This document shows positions 39,167 to 51,400 of a DNA stretch of 64,000 nt, piece after piece. The translations under genes were made by a program, and so were the position numbers. The stretch is from Echinarachnius parma. Taxonomy: Eukaryota; Echinodermata; Echinoidea; Clypeasteroida; Echinarachniidae. The stretch lies in assembly GCA_037951105.1 (NCBI GenBank), contig JBAMJV010005506.1, positions 62,001 through 126,000 of the forward strand. The letters are read 5' to 3'. Positions within the stretch are counted from its first letter, which is position 1. The number at the start of each line of letters is the position of its first letter. The notes under the pieces are model-generated. The model did not search any database. It saw only the letters and a program-made list of their open reading frames with translations, and was not told the origin of the DNA.

Positions 39167-39696
39167 CAGGGTGGCCCAAAAAAAACGGAACGGGGCACTT
39201 CCCAAAATATAGTACCAACATATTTATGTCCATTTGATAGGGTGTCTTTTCCAATGAAAAACGATACCAAGAACAGTAATTTTGGTCGTGTAGTTTTTGT
39301 TTTAGGACGCTGTGAGTGAGACCATGTCAGGGGCCTATTTTTGTCAATTTGTACCTAGTCAATGCCAGTTAAATTGCACCCCCTGCCCGTAATACCATTC
39401 AACGAACACGCCCATTCTCTCGGCACACGGCTGAGTGCACACTAACAATGGCGCGCCTCGTTGAACGATATGAAAGGCGGTACGTGCGATCTATCATGCA
39501 GTGGCTCGGTAAAAATTGACAAAAAAGAGAACCTGACATGGTGTCACTCACAGCGCCATAAAACAAAAACTACACGACCAAATTGACTGTTCTTGGTATC
39601 GTTGTTCATTTGAAAAGACACCCTATCCGATGGACACAATACATTTGTTACTATAATTTGGGAAGTGCCCCGTTCCGTTTTTTTTGGGCCACCCTG
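39167..39696. mobile_element. Foldback MITE, subfamily 1 (530 bp)
   Basis: Starts CAGGGTGGCCC and ends GGGCCACCCTG, flanked by TA on both sides (CCCTA-TA, TA-TAGAAA). Uninterrupted copies of the monomer read CCCTATATAGAAA, so TA is the target duplication, typical of the IS630-Tc1-mariner superfamily. The outer 190 or so bases of each side are imperfect inverted repeats; the middle (including TGCACACTAACAA) is not paired. There is no reading frame, so it is non-autonomous. The equivalent monomer in the large duplication (unit at 54957) is empty. Confidence 0.9.
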
Positions 39697-42600
39697 TATA
39701 GAAATGCTTGATTATCTGGTGTGTATTCATGTACGGGTTTGTGTAAAATAAACAACACATCTCTTATGTATATAATTATAATTTTGTATTGAAATATTAA
39801 TAACTGGCTGTTGATGCTTTCTTTAATTTCCTTGTTATAGAAATGTCGACAGCACTTCCCAGCTCAAGAGGTATTGATAGTTCATTTCACAATTCTTTAA
39901 TTATCATTTGTTTATTCAAACATTAGCACTATTAATAATAAATTACTGGAATATTAGAAATAGAGGACACACTTTTAATGACAGAATAAACTTTAATTGA
40001 TCGAGATCGGTTCAGAGACGACTGAAACATTTATAAACATAATCATTTGTAATGGTGAGGCCCCACACATATTTAATAACTCTGAACCTGCTGTTAATTC
40101 CTTTTTTGTTAAAAACTTCCTTTTTTTGTTTGTTGACAAAACCGATTTTTGAATAGTTGTTGATCATCTCTCTATCTCATAGTTATTACGACACAACATC
40201 ACATGCACAATACTTTATCTACAATGGTTGAAACCTATGGAGTTTTAACGGCTCTCTTTGAATGATAACCGGCTTTTAACCAAGTTGTTTGTAATTCGTC
40301 ATACATTTTGAGCACGGTGGAGTCGAAACTATTAGTTTGTAATGCAATGGTGTAGGTTTTAGTTACTAACATTAAGTTTTAACAAAACTGTACTCTCTTT
40401 TGTGAAACTCAACTATCCCTTTATGGAAATGACTGATTATCTGGTGTGTTTTCATGTACGGGTTTGTGTAAAATAAACAACACATCTGTCATGTATATGA
40501 TTATAACTTTTTGTATTGAAATATTAATAACTGGCTGTTGATGCTTTCTATAATTTCCTTGTTATACAAATTTCGACAGCACTTCCCAGCTCAACAGGTA
40601 TTGATAGTTAATTTAACAATTCTTGAATTATTATTTGACACGCACAATACTTTATTTACAATGGTTGAAACCTATGAGATTTTAGAAAGCGCCCTCTTGA
40701 CTTTTAACGGCTCTCTTTGAATGATAACAGGCTTTAAACCTAGTCGTTTGTAATTCGTAATACATTTTGAGCACGGGGGAATCGAAACTAATAGTTTGTA
40801 ATGTAGTGGTTTAGGTTTTAGTTACTAACATTTAGTTTTATCAAAACTGTACTCTCTTTACTGAGACTCAACTATCCCTATATAGAAATGCTTGATTATC
40901 TGGTGTGTATTCATGTACGGGTTTGTGTAAAATAAACAACACATCTCTTATGTATATAATTATAATTTTGTATTGAAATATTAATAACTGGCTGTTGATG
41001 CTTTCTTTAATTTCCTTGTTATAGAAATGTCGACAGCACTTCCCAGCTCAAGAGGTATTGATAGTTCATTTCAGAATTCTTTAATTATCATTTGATTATT
41101 CAAACATTAGCACTATTAATAATAAATTACTGGAATATTAGAAATAGAGGACACACTTTTAATGACAGAATAAACTTTAATTGATCGAGATCGGTTCAGA
41201 GACGACTGAAACATTTATAAACATAATCATTTGTAATGGTGAGGCCCCACACATATTTAATAACTCTGAACCTGCCGTTAATTCCTTTTTTGTTAAAAAC
41301 TTCCTTTTTTTGTTTGTTGACAAAACCGATTTTTGAATAGTTGTTGATATTTATATCCAATTTTTATATAGCGCTTATCACGATTGATAATCATCTCTAA
41401 GCGCTTTACAATTTTATTATTACCCCGGTCATAGGATACAATGCGAACCAGCACACATTGTGTGCACCATCTCCACTCCCTGGGGAGTATTCCTTCCAAG
41501 CGCTCAGTGGGCTCAAGAAGATCGTTCACATAAAGGCTTTCACCTCCTACCGGTCCCCATTTATACACCTGGGTAGAGAGCAGCAATAGTGGATGAATTG
41601 TCTTGCCGAAGGACAAACGCGGTGGGCAGGGTTCGAACCCGGGATCTCACGATTGGAAAGCGCGCGCTCTACCAATGTTGCCACACCACATCTCTCTATC
41701 TCATAGTTATTACGACACAACATCACATGCACAATACTTTATCTACAATGGTTGAAACCTATGGAGTTTTAACGGCTCTCTTTGAATGATAACCGGCTTT
41801 TAACCAAGTTGTTTGTAATTCGTAATACATTTTGAGCACGGTGGAGTCGAAACTATTAGTTTGTAATGCAATGGTGTAGGTTTTAGTTACTAACATTAAG
41901 TTTTAACAAAACTGTACTCTCTTTAGTGAAACTCAACTATCCCTTTATGGAAATGACTGATTATCTGGTGTGTTTTCATGTACGGGTTTGTGTAAAATAA
42001 ACAACACATCTGTCATGTATATGATTATAACTTTTTGTATTGAAATATTAATAACTGGCTGTTGATGCTTTCTATAATTTCCTTGTTATACAAATTTCGA
42101 CAGCACTTCCCAGCTCAACAGGTATTGATAGTTAATTTAACAATTCTTGAATTATTATTTGACACGCACAATACTTTATTTACAATGGTTGAAACCTATG
42201 AGATTTTAGAAAGCGCCCTCTTGACTTTTAACGGCTCTCTTTGAATGATAACAGGCTTTAAACCTAGTCGTTTGTAATTCGTAATACATTTTGAGCACGG
42301 GGGAATCGAAACTAATAGTTTGTAATGTAGTGGTTTAGGTTTTAGTTACTAACATTTAGTTTTATCAAAACTGTACCCTCTTTACTGAGACTCAACTATC
42401 CCTATATAGAAATGCTTGATTATCTGGTGTGTATTCATGTACGGGTTTGTGTAAAATAAACAACACATCTCTTATGTATATAATTATAATTTTGTATTGA
42501 AATATTAATAACTGGCTGTTGATGCTTTCTTTAATTTCCTTGTTATAGAAATGTCGACAGCACTTCCCAGCTCAAGAGGTATTGATAGTTCATTTCACAA

Positions 42601-43591
42601 TTCTTTAATTATCATTTGATTATTCAAACATTAGCACTATTAATAATAAATTACTGGAATATTAGAAATAGAGGACACACTTTTAATGACAGAATAAACT
42701 TTAATTGATCGAGATCGGTTCAGAGACGACTGAAACATTTATAAACATAATCATTTGTAATGGTGAGGCCCCACACATATTTAATAACTCTGAACCTGCC
42801 GTTAATTCCTTTTTTGTTAAAAACTTCCTTTTTTTTGTTTGTTGACAAAACCGATTTTTGAATAGTTGTTGATCATCTCTCTATCTCATAGTTATTACGA
42901 CACAACATCACATGCACAATACTTTATCTACAATGGTTGAAACCTATGGAGTTTTAACGGCTCTCTTTGAATGATAACCGGCTTTTAACCAAGTTGTTTG
43001 TAATTCGTAATACATTTTGAGCACGGTGGAGTCGAAACTATTAGTTTGTAATGCAATGGTGTAGGTTTTAGTTACTAACATTAAGTTTTAACAAAACTGT
43101 ACTCTCTTTAGTGAAACTCAACTATCACTTTATGGAAATGACTGATTATCTGGTGTGTTTTCATGTACGGGTTTGTGTAAAATAAACAACACATCTGTCA
43201 TGTATATGATTATAACTTTTTGTATTGAAATATTAATAACTGGCTGTTGATGCTTTCTATAATTTCCTTGTTATACAAATTTCGACAGCACTTCCCAGCT
43301 CAACAGGTATTGATAGTTAATTTCACAATTCTTTAATTATTATTTGACACGCACAATACTTTATTTACAATGGTTGAAACCTATGAGATTTTAGAAAGCG
43401 CCCTCTTGACTTTTAACGGCTCTCTTTGAATGATAACAGGCTTTAAACCTAGTCGTTTGTAATTCGTAATACATTTTGAGCACGGGGGAATCGAAACTAA
43501 TAGTTTGTAATGTAGTGGTTTAGGTTTTAGTTACTAACATTTAGTTTTATCAAAACTGTACTCTCTTTACTGAGACTCAACTATCCCTATA
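39697..43591. repeat. Satellite segment 4, interrupted by a SINE
   Basis: A-B dimers with A starts near 40535 and 42059. The spacing of 1524 instead of 1184 is explained exactly by the 340-bp SINE insertion at 41349. Ends at the next MITE. Confidence 0.92.
41349..41688 (-). mobile_element. tRNA-derived SINE, copy 1
   Basis: 340 bp that are absent from other B monomers, where GTTGTTGATCATCTCTC is continuous. Read on the minus strand it begins TGGTGTGGCAACATTGGTAG, an A-box-like start, and has the B box GGTTCGAACCC about 50 bases in, so the head derives from a tRNA and would carry an internal Pol III promoter. The anticodon-loop position appears to read TCC, but the cloverleaf is imperfect. 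A central body follows, then a 3' end GCGCTATATAAAAATTGG with AT-rich sequence. I see no convincing target duplication. The small frames crossing it on both strands (41293-41789) are chance. Confidence 0.85.
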
Positions 43592-44120
43592 CAGGGTGGC
43601 CCAGAAATAACGGAACGGGGCACTTCCCAAAATAAAGCAACGAAATGACTGGGTCCATCGGATAGTGTGTCTTTTCAAATGAAAATTGATACCAAGAACA
43701 TTAATTTTGGTCGTGTAGTTTTTGTTTTAGAGCGCTGTGAGTGACACTATGTCAGGGTTCATTTTTCTTCAATTTTGACTGACCTATTGGCTAAAGAATG
43801 ACCCGAACGGCTCGGCATAGAATTACGGTGCTGTGGCTATTCAGTCGAATGCACACTAACAAAGGTGTCCGCATCATTGTGCATCGTAATTCTATGACGA
43901 GCCGTTCGGGTCATTCTTTAGCCAATAGGTCAGTCAAAATTGAAGAAAAATGAACCCTGACATGGTGTCACTCACAGCGCTCTAAAACAAAAACTACACG
44001 ACCAAAATTAATGTTCTTGGTATCAATTTTCATTTGAAAAGACACACTATCCGATGGACCCAGTCATTTCGTTACTTTATTTTGGGAAGTGCCCCGTTCC
44101 GTTATTTCTGGGCCACCCTG
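43592..44120. mobile_element. Foldback MITE, subfamily 2, copy 1 (529 bp)
   Basis: Starts CAGGGTGGCCCAGAAATAAC and ends with its reverse complement, in the same TA of the A monomer as the element at 39167. It is almost a perfect hairpin: arms 43592-43827 and 43885-44120 (236 bp each) around a 57-bp loop. I counted only a few mismatches between the arms. No coding capacity. It resembles the 39167 element at the ends and in the loop motif TGCACACTAACAA, but most internal bases differ. Confidence 0.9.
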
Positions 44121-46027
44121 TATAGAAATGCTTGATTATCTGGTGTGTATTCATGTACGGGTTTGTGTAAAATAAACAACACATCTCTTATGTATATAAT
44201 TATAATTTTGTATTGAAATATTAATAACTGGCTGTTGATGCTTTCTTTAATTTCCTTGTTATAGAAATGTCGACAGCACTTCCCAGCTCAAGAGGTATTG
44301 ATAGTTCATTTAACAATTCTTTAATTATTATTTGACACACACAATACTTGATTTACAATGCGTAAGACGTATACGTTTTTAGAAAGCGCCCTCTTGACTT
44401 TTAACGGCTCTCTTTGAATGATAACAGGCTTTAAACCTAGTCGTTTGTAATTCGTAATACATTTTGAGCACGGGGGAATCGAAACTATTAGTTTGTAATG
44501 TAGTGGTTTAGGTTTTAGTTACTAACATTTAGTTTTATCAAAACTGTACTCTCTAAACTGAAACTCAACTATATCTATATAGAAATGCTTGATTATCTGG
44601 TGTGTATTCATGTACGGGTTTGTGTAAAATAAACAACACATCTCTTATGTATATAATTATAATTTTGTATTGAAATATTAATAACTGGCTGTTGATGCTT
44701 TCTTTAATTTCATTGTTATAGAAATGTCGACAGCACTTCCCAGCTCAAGAGGTATTGATAGGTCATTTAACAATTCTTTAATTATCATTTGATTATTCAA
44801 ACATTAGCACTATTAATAATAAATTACTGGTATATTAGAAATAGAGGACACACTTTTAATGACAGAATAAACTTTAATTGATCGAGATCGGTTCAGAGAC
44901 GACTGAAACATTTATAAACATAATCATTTGTAATGGTGAGGCTCCACACATATTTAATAACTCTGAACCTGCCGTTAATTCCTTTTGTGTTAAAAACTTC
45001 CCTTTTTTGTTTGTTGACAAAACCGATTTTTGAATAGTTGTTGATCATCTCTCTATCTCATAGTTATTACGACACAACATCACATGCACAATACTTTATC
45101 TACAATGGTTGAAACCTATGGAGTTTTAACGGCTCTCTTTGAATGATAACCGGCTTTTAACCAAGTTGTTTGTAATTCGTAATACATTTTGAGCACGGGG
45201 GAATCGAAACTAATAGTTTGTAATGTAGTGGTTTAGGTTTTAGTTACTAACATTTAGTTTTATCAAAACTGTACTCTCTTTACTGAGACTCAACTATTCC
45301 TATATAGAAATGCTTGATTATCTGGTGTGTATTCATGTACGGGTTTGTGTACAATAAACAACACATCTCTTATGTATATAATTATAATTTTGTATTGAAA
45401 TATTAATAACTGGCTGTTGATGCTTTCTTTAATTTCCTTGTTATAGAAATGTCGACAGCACTTCCCAGCTCAAGAGGTATTGATAGTTCATTTAACAATT
45501 CTTTAATTATCATTTGATTATTCAAACATTAGCACTATTAATAATAAATTACTGGAATATTAGAAATAGAGGACACACTTTTAATGACAGAATAAACTTT
45601 AATTGATCGAGATCGGTTCAGAGACGACTGAAACATTTATAAACATAATCATTTGTAATGGTGAGGCCCCACACATATTTAATAACTCTGAACCTGCCGT
45701 TAATTCCTTTTGTGTTAAAACTTCCTTTTTTGTTTGTTGACAAAACCGATTTTTGAATAGTTGTTGATCATCTCTCTATCTCATAGTTATTACGACACAA
45801 CATCACATGCACAATACTTTATCTACAATGGTTGAAACCTATGGAGTTTTAACGGCTCTCTTTGAATGATAACCGGCTTTTAACCAAGTTGTTTGTAATT
45901 CGTAATACATTTTGAGCACGGTGGAGTCGAAACTATTAGTTTGTTATGCAATGGTGTAGGTTTTAGTTACTAACATTAAGTTTTAACAAAACTGTACTCT
46001 CTTTAGTGAGACTCAACTATCCCTATA
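44121..46027. repeat. Satellite segment 5 with C, hybrid and B monomers
   Basis: Holds a C monomer, then a hybrid monomer at 44689-45413 (725 bp) and a B monomer. The hybrid has the B head and B insert but an A-type tail (GGGGGAATCGAAACTAATAG). Confidence 0.88.
44689..45413 (+). repeat. Hybrid B/A monomer (725 bp)
   Basis: The B head and insert are fused to an A-type tail within the shared AATACATTTTGAGCACGG stretch. Copies at the equivalent places near 47.1 and 49.5 kb share private bases (TTTCATTG, GGTCATTT, GGTATATTAG, GAGGCTCC), so one exchange event was later amplified. Confidence 0.8.
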
Positions 46028-46556
46028 CAGGGTGGCCCAGAAATAACGGAACGGGGCACTTCCCAAAATAAAGCAACGAAATGACTGGGTCCATCGGATA
46101 GTGTGTCTTTTCAAATGAAAATTGATACCAAGAACATTAATTTTGGTCGTGTAGTTTTTGTTTTAGAGCGCTGTGAGTGACACTATGTCAGGGTTCATTT
46201 TTCTTCAATTTTGACTGACCTATTGGCTAAAGAATGACCCGAACGGCTCGGCATAGAATTACGGTGCTGTGGCTATTCAGTCGAATGCACACTAACAAAG
46301 GTGTCCGCATCATTGTGCATCGTAATTCTATGACGAGCCGTTCGGGTCATTCTTTAGCCAATAGGTCAGTCAAAATTGAAGAAAAATGAACCCTGACATG
46401 GTGTCACTCACAGCGCTCTAAAACAAAAACTACACGACCAAAATTAATGTTCTTGGTATCAATTTTCATTTGAAAAGACACACTATCCGATGGACCCAGT
46501 CATTTCGTTACTTTATTTTGGGAAGTGCCCCGTTCCGTTATTTCTGGGCCACCCTG
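46028..46556. mobile_element. Foldback MITE, subfamily 2, copy 2 (529 bp)
   Basis: Appears identical to 43592-44120 and sits 2436 bp from it. It was copied by the tandem duplication of satellite rather than by transposition: its flanks are the duplicated flanks, apart from the chimeric join just upstream. Confidence 0.9.
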
Positions 46557-49500
46557 TATAGAAATGCTTGATTATCTGGTGTGTATTCATGTACGGGTTT
46601 GTGTAAAATAAACAACACATCTCTTATGTATATAATTATAATTTTGTATTGAAATATTAATAACTGGCTGTTGATGCTTTCTTTAATTTCCTTGTTATAG
46701 AAATGTCGACAGCACTTCCCAGCTCAAGAGGTATTGATAGTTCATTTAACAATTCTTTAATTATTATTTGACACACACAATACTTGATTTACAATGCGTA
46801 AGACGTATACGTTTTTAGAAAGCGCCCTCTTGACTTTTAACGGCTCTCTTTGAATGATAACAGGCTTTAAACCTAGTCGTTTGTAATTCGTAATACATTT
46901 TGAGCACGGGGGAATCGAAACTATTAGTTTGTAATGTAGTGGTTTAGGTTTTAGTTACTAACATTTAGTTTTATCAAAACTGTACTCTCTAAACTGAAAC
47001 TCAACTATATCTATATAGAAATGCTTGATTATCTGGTGTGTATTCATGTACGGGTTTGTGTAAAATAAACAACACATCTCTTATGTATATAATTATAATT
47101 TTGTATTGAAATATTAATAACTGGCTGTTGATGCTTTCTTTAATTTCATTGTTATAGAAATGTCGACAGCACTTCCCAGCTCAAGAGGTATTGATAGGTC
47201 ATTTAACAATTCTTTAATTATCATTTGATTATTCAAACATTAGCACTATTAATAATAAATTACTGGTATATTAGAAATAGAGGACACACTTTTAATGACA
47301 GAATAAACTTTAATTGATCGAGATCGGTTCAGAGACGACTGAAACATTTATAAACATAATCATTTGTAATGGTGAGGCTCCACACATATTTAATAACTCT
47401 GAACCTGCCGTTAATTCCTTTTGTGTTAAAAACTTCCCTTTTTTGTTTGTTGACAAAACCGATTTTTGAATAGTTGTTGATCATCTCTCTATCTCATAGT
47501 TATTACGACACAACATCACATGCACAATACTTTATCTACAATGGTTGAAACCTATGGAGTTTTAACGGCTCTCTTTGAATGATAACCGGCTTTTAACCAA
47601 GTTGTTTGTAATTCGTAATACATTTTGAGCACGGGGGAATCGAAACTAATAGTTTGTAATGTAGTGGTTTAGGTTTTAGTTACTAACATTTAGTTTTATC
47701 AAAACTGTACTCTCTTTACTGAGACTCAACTATTCCTATATAGAAATGCTTGATTATCTGGTGTGTATTCATGTACGGGTTTGTGTACAATAAACAACAC
47801 ATCTCTTATGTATATAATTATAATTTTGTATTGAAATATTAATAACTGGCTGTTGATGCTTTCTTTAATTTCCTTGTTATAGAAATGTCGACAGCACTTC
47901 CCAGCTCAAGAGGTATTGATAGTTCATTTAACAATTCTTTAATTATCATTTGATTATTCAAACATTAGCACTATTAATAATAAATTACTGGAATATTAGA
48001 AATAGAGGACACACTTTTAATGACAGAATAAACTTTAATTGATCGAGATCGGTTCAGAGACGACTGAAACATTTATAAACATAATCATTTGTAATGGTGA
48101 GGCCCCACACATATTTAATAACTCTGAACCTGCCGTTAATTCCTTTTGTGTTAAAACTTCCTTTTTTGTTTGTTGACAAAACCGATTTTTGAATAGTTGT
48201 TGATCATCTCTCTATCTCATAGTTATTACGACACAACATCACATGCACAATACTTTATCTACAATGGTTGAAACCTATGGAGTTTTAACGGCTCTCTTTG
48301 AATGATAACCGGCTTTTAACCAAGTTGTTTGTAATTCGTAATACATTTTGAGCACGGTGGAGTCGAAACTATTAGTTTGTTATGCAATGGTGTAGGTTTT
48401 AGTTACTAACATTAAGTTTTAACAAAACTGTACTCTCTTTAGTGAAACTCAACTATCCCTTTATGGAAATGACTGATTATCTGGTGTGTTTTCATGTACG
48501 GGTTTGTGTAAAATAAACAACACATCTGTCATGTATATGATAATAACTTTTTGTATTGAAATATTAATAACTGGCTGTTGATGCTTTCTATAATTTCCTT
48601 GTTATACAAATTTCGACAGCACTTCCCAGCTCAACAGGTATTGATAGTTAATTTAACAATTCTTGAATTATTATTTGACACGCACAATACTTTATTTACA
48701 ATGGTTGAAACCTATGAGCTTTTAGAAAGCGCCCTCTTGACTTTTAACGGCTCTCTTTGAATGATAACAGGCTTTAAACCTAGTCGTTTGTAATTCGTAA
48801 TACATTTTGAGCACGGGGGAATCGAAACTAATAGTTTGTAATGTAGTGGTTTAGGTTTTAGTTACTAACATTTAGTTTTATCAAAACTGTACTCTCTTTA
48901 CTGAGACTCAACTATCCCTATATAGAAATGCTTGATTATCTGGTGTGTATTCATGTACGGGTTTGTGTAAAATAAACAACACATCTCTTATGTATATAAT
49001 TATAATTTTGTATTGAAATATTAATAACTGGCTGTTGATGCTTTCTTTAATTTCCTTGTTATAGAAATGTCGACAGCACTTCCCAGCTCAAGAGGTATTG
49101 ATAGTTCATTTAACAATTCTTTAATTATTATTTGACACACACAATACTTGATTTACAATGCGTAAGACGTATACGTTTTTAGAAAGCGCCCTCTTGACTT
49201 TTAACGGCTCTCTTTGAATGATAACAGGCTTTAAACCTAGTCGTTTGTAATTCGTAATACATTTTGAGCACGGGGGAATCGAAACTATTAGTTTGTAATG
49301 TAGTGGTTTAGGTTTTAGTTACTAACATTTAGTTTTATCAAAACTGTACTCTCTTAACTGAAACTCAACTATATCTATATAGAAATGCTTGATTATCTGG
49401 TGTGTATTCATGTACGGGTTTGTGTAAAATAAACAACACATCTCTTATGTATATAATTATAATTTTGTATTGAAATATTAATAACTGGCTGTTGATGCTT

Positions 49501-50939
49501 TCTTTAATTTCATTGTTATAGAAATGTCGACAGCACTTCCCAGCTCAAGAGGTATTGATAGGTCATTTAACAATTCTTTAATTATCATTTGATTATTCAA
49601 ACATTAGCACTATTAATAATAAATTACTGGTATATTAGAAATAGAGGACACACTTTTAATGACAGAATAAACTTTAATTGATCGAGATCGGTTCAGAGAC
49701 GACTGAAACATTTATAAACATAATCATTTGTAATGGTGAGGCTCCACACATATTTAATAACTCTGAACCTGCCGTTAATTCCTTTTGTGTTAAAAACTTC
49801 CTTTTTTTGTTTGTTGACAAAACCGATTTTTGAATAGTTGTTGATCATCTCTCTATCTCATAGTTATTACGACACAACATCACATGCACAATACTTTATC
49901 TACAATGGTTGAAACCTATGGAGTTTTAACGGCTCTCTTTTAATGATAACCGGCTTTTAACCAAGTTGTTTGTAATTCGTAATACATTTTGAGCACGGGG
50001 GAATCGAAACTAATAGTTTGTAATGTAGTGGTTTAGGTTTTAGTTACTAACATTTAGTTTTATCAAAACTGTACTCTCTTTACTGAGACTCAACTATTCC
50101 TATATAGAAATGCTTGATTATCTGGTGTGTATTCATGTACGGGATTGTGTACAATAAACAACACATCTCTTATGTATATAATTATAATTTTGTATTGAAA
50201 TATTAATAACTGGCTGTTGATGCTTTCTTTAATTTCCTTGTTATAGAAATGTCGACAGCACTTCCCAGCTCAAGAGGTATTGATAGTTCATTTAACAATT
50301 CTTTAATTATCATTTGATTATTCAAACATTAGCACTATTAATAATAAATTACTGGAATATTAGAAATAGAGGACACACTTTTAATGACAGAATAAACTTT
50401 AATTGATCGAGATCGGTTCAGAGACGACTGAAACATTTATAAACATAATCATTTGTAATGGTGAGGCCCCACACATATTAAATAACTCTGAACCTGCCGT
50501 TAATTCCTTTTTTGTTAAAAACTTCCTTTTTTTGTTTGTTGACAAAACCGTTTTTGAATAGTTGTTGATCATCTCTCTATCTCATAGTTATTACGACACA
50601 ACATCACATGCACAATACTTTATCTACAATGGTTGAAACCTATAGAGTTTTAACGGCTCTCTTTGAATGATAACCGGCTTTTAACCAAGTTGTTTGTAAT
50701 TCGTAATACATTTTGAGCACGGTGGAGTCGAAACTATTAGTTTGTAATGCAATGGTGTAGGTTTTAGTTACTAACATTAAGTTTTAACAAAACTGTACTC
50801 TCTTTAGTGAAACTCAACTATCCCTTTATGGAAATGACTGATTATCTGGTGTGTTTTCATGTACGGGTTTGTGTAAAATAAACAACACATCTGTCATGTA
50901 TATGATTATAACTTTTTGTAATGAAATATTAATAACTGG

Positions 50940-51400
50940 CTGTTGATGCTTTCTTTAATTTCCTTGTTATAGAAATGTCGACAGCACTTCCCAGCTCAAC
51001 AGGTATTGATAGTTAATTTAACAATTCTTTAATTATTATTTGACACTTTGACAATACTTTATTTACAATGGTTGAAACCTATGAGCTTTTAGAAAGCGCC
51101 CTCTTGAGTTTTAACGGCTGTCCTTGGATGATAACAGGCATTTAACATAGTCGTTTGTAATTCGTAATACATTTTGAGCACGGTGGAGTCGAAACTATTA
51201 GTTTGTAATGCAATGGTGTAGGTTTTAGTTACTAACATTAAGTTTTAACAAAACTGTACTCTCTTTAGTGAAACTCAACTATCCCTTTATGGAAATGACT
51301 GATTATCTGGTGTGTTTTCATGTACGGGTTTGTGTAAAATAAACAACATATCTGTCATGTATATGATTATAACTTTTTGTATTGAAATATTAATAACTGG
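50940..51400 (+). repeat. Chimeric, diverged monomer at a duplication edge (461 bp)
   Basis: Head of B/C type (TTATAGAAATGTCGAC) with A-type CAACAGGTATTG, an A-type middle with private changes (GACACTTTGACAATAC, CTTGAGTTTTAACGGCTGTC, TTAACATAGTCG), then a B-type tail (GTGGAGTCGAAACTATTAG). It has no B insert. It falls where the second copy of the large duplication begins (about 51160) and probably contains that junction. Confidence 0.75.

Larger units (their letters stand above)
35025..44487. repeat. Large duplication, copy 1
   Basis: Matches 51160-60091 base for base over long stretches. Shared private variants include ACATATCTGT, CTCTACTCTC, GCACAGTGGAG, TGAGCCTCAAC, TTCGTCATAC, one SINE and one MITE. 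The offset is 16135 before the MITE at 39167 and 15603 after it; the change of 532 equals that MITE plus a TA. The few differences I saw include G at 35240, T at 35394 and T at 38200, where copy 2 has T, G and C. Limits are approximate. Confidence 0.85.
43572..48443. repeat. Tandem duplication of 2436 bp including a MITE
   Basis: Copies 43572-46007 and 46008-48443. Both contain the same MITE, a C monomer with CTCTAAACTG and ATATCTATATAG, a hybrid monomer and a B monomer with CCTTTTGTGTT. At the join near 46001-46020 the sequence is chimeric: a B-type CTCTTTAGTGA continues into an A-type GACTCAACTATCCCTATA plus MITE. This is what unequal crossover between a B tail and an A tail would give. A third, MITE-free and slightly diverged version of the C-hybrid-B block follows at about 49.0-50.9 kb. 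Confidence 0.85.

Noticed and set aside
41618..41688. A functional tRNA gene on the minus strand
   Set aside because: The A and B boxes are good, but the cloverleaf is imperfect and the sequence continues into a SINE body with a typical SINE end.
41293..41789. Small frames on both strands around the SINE (repeated at 56896-57392) as genes
   Set aside because: They run across the boundary between SINE and satellite, overlap each other on opposite strands, and the second set exists only because of the duplication.
43592..44120. Hairpin as a transcription terminator or microRNA gene
   Set aside because: Arms of 236 bp with TA flanks and family members elsewhere in the window identify it as a foldback MITE.
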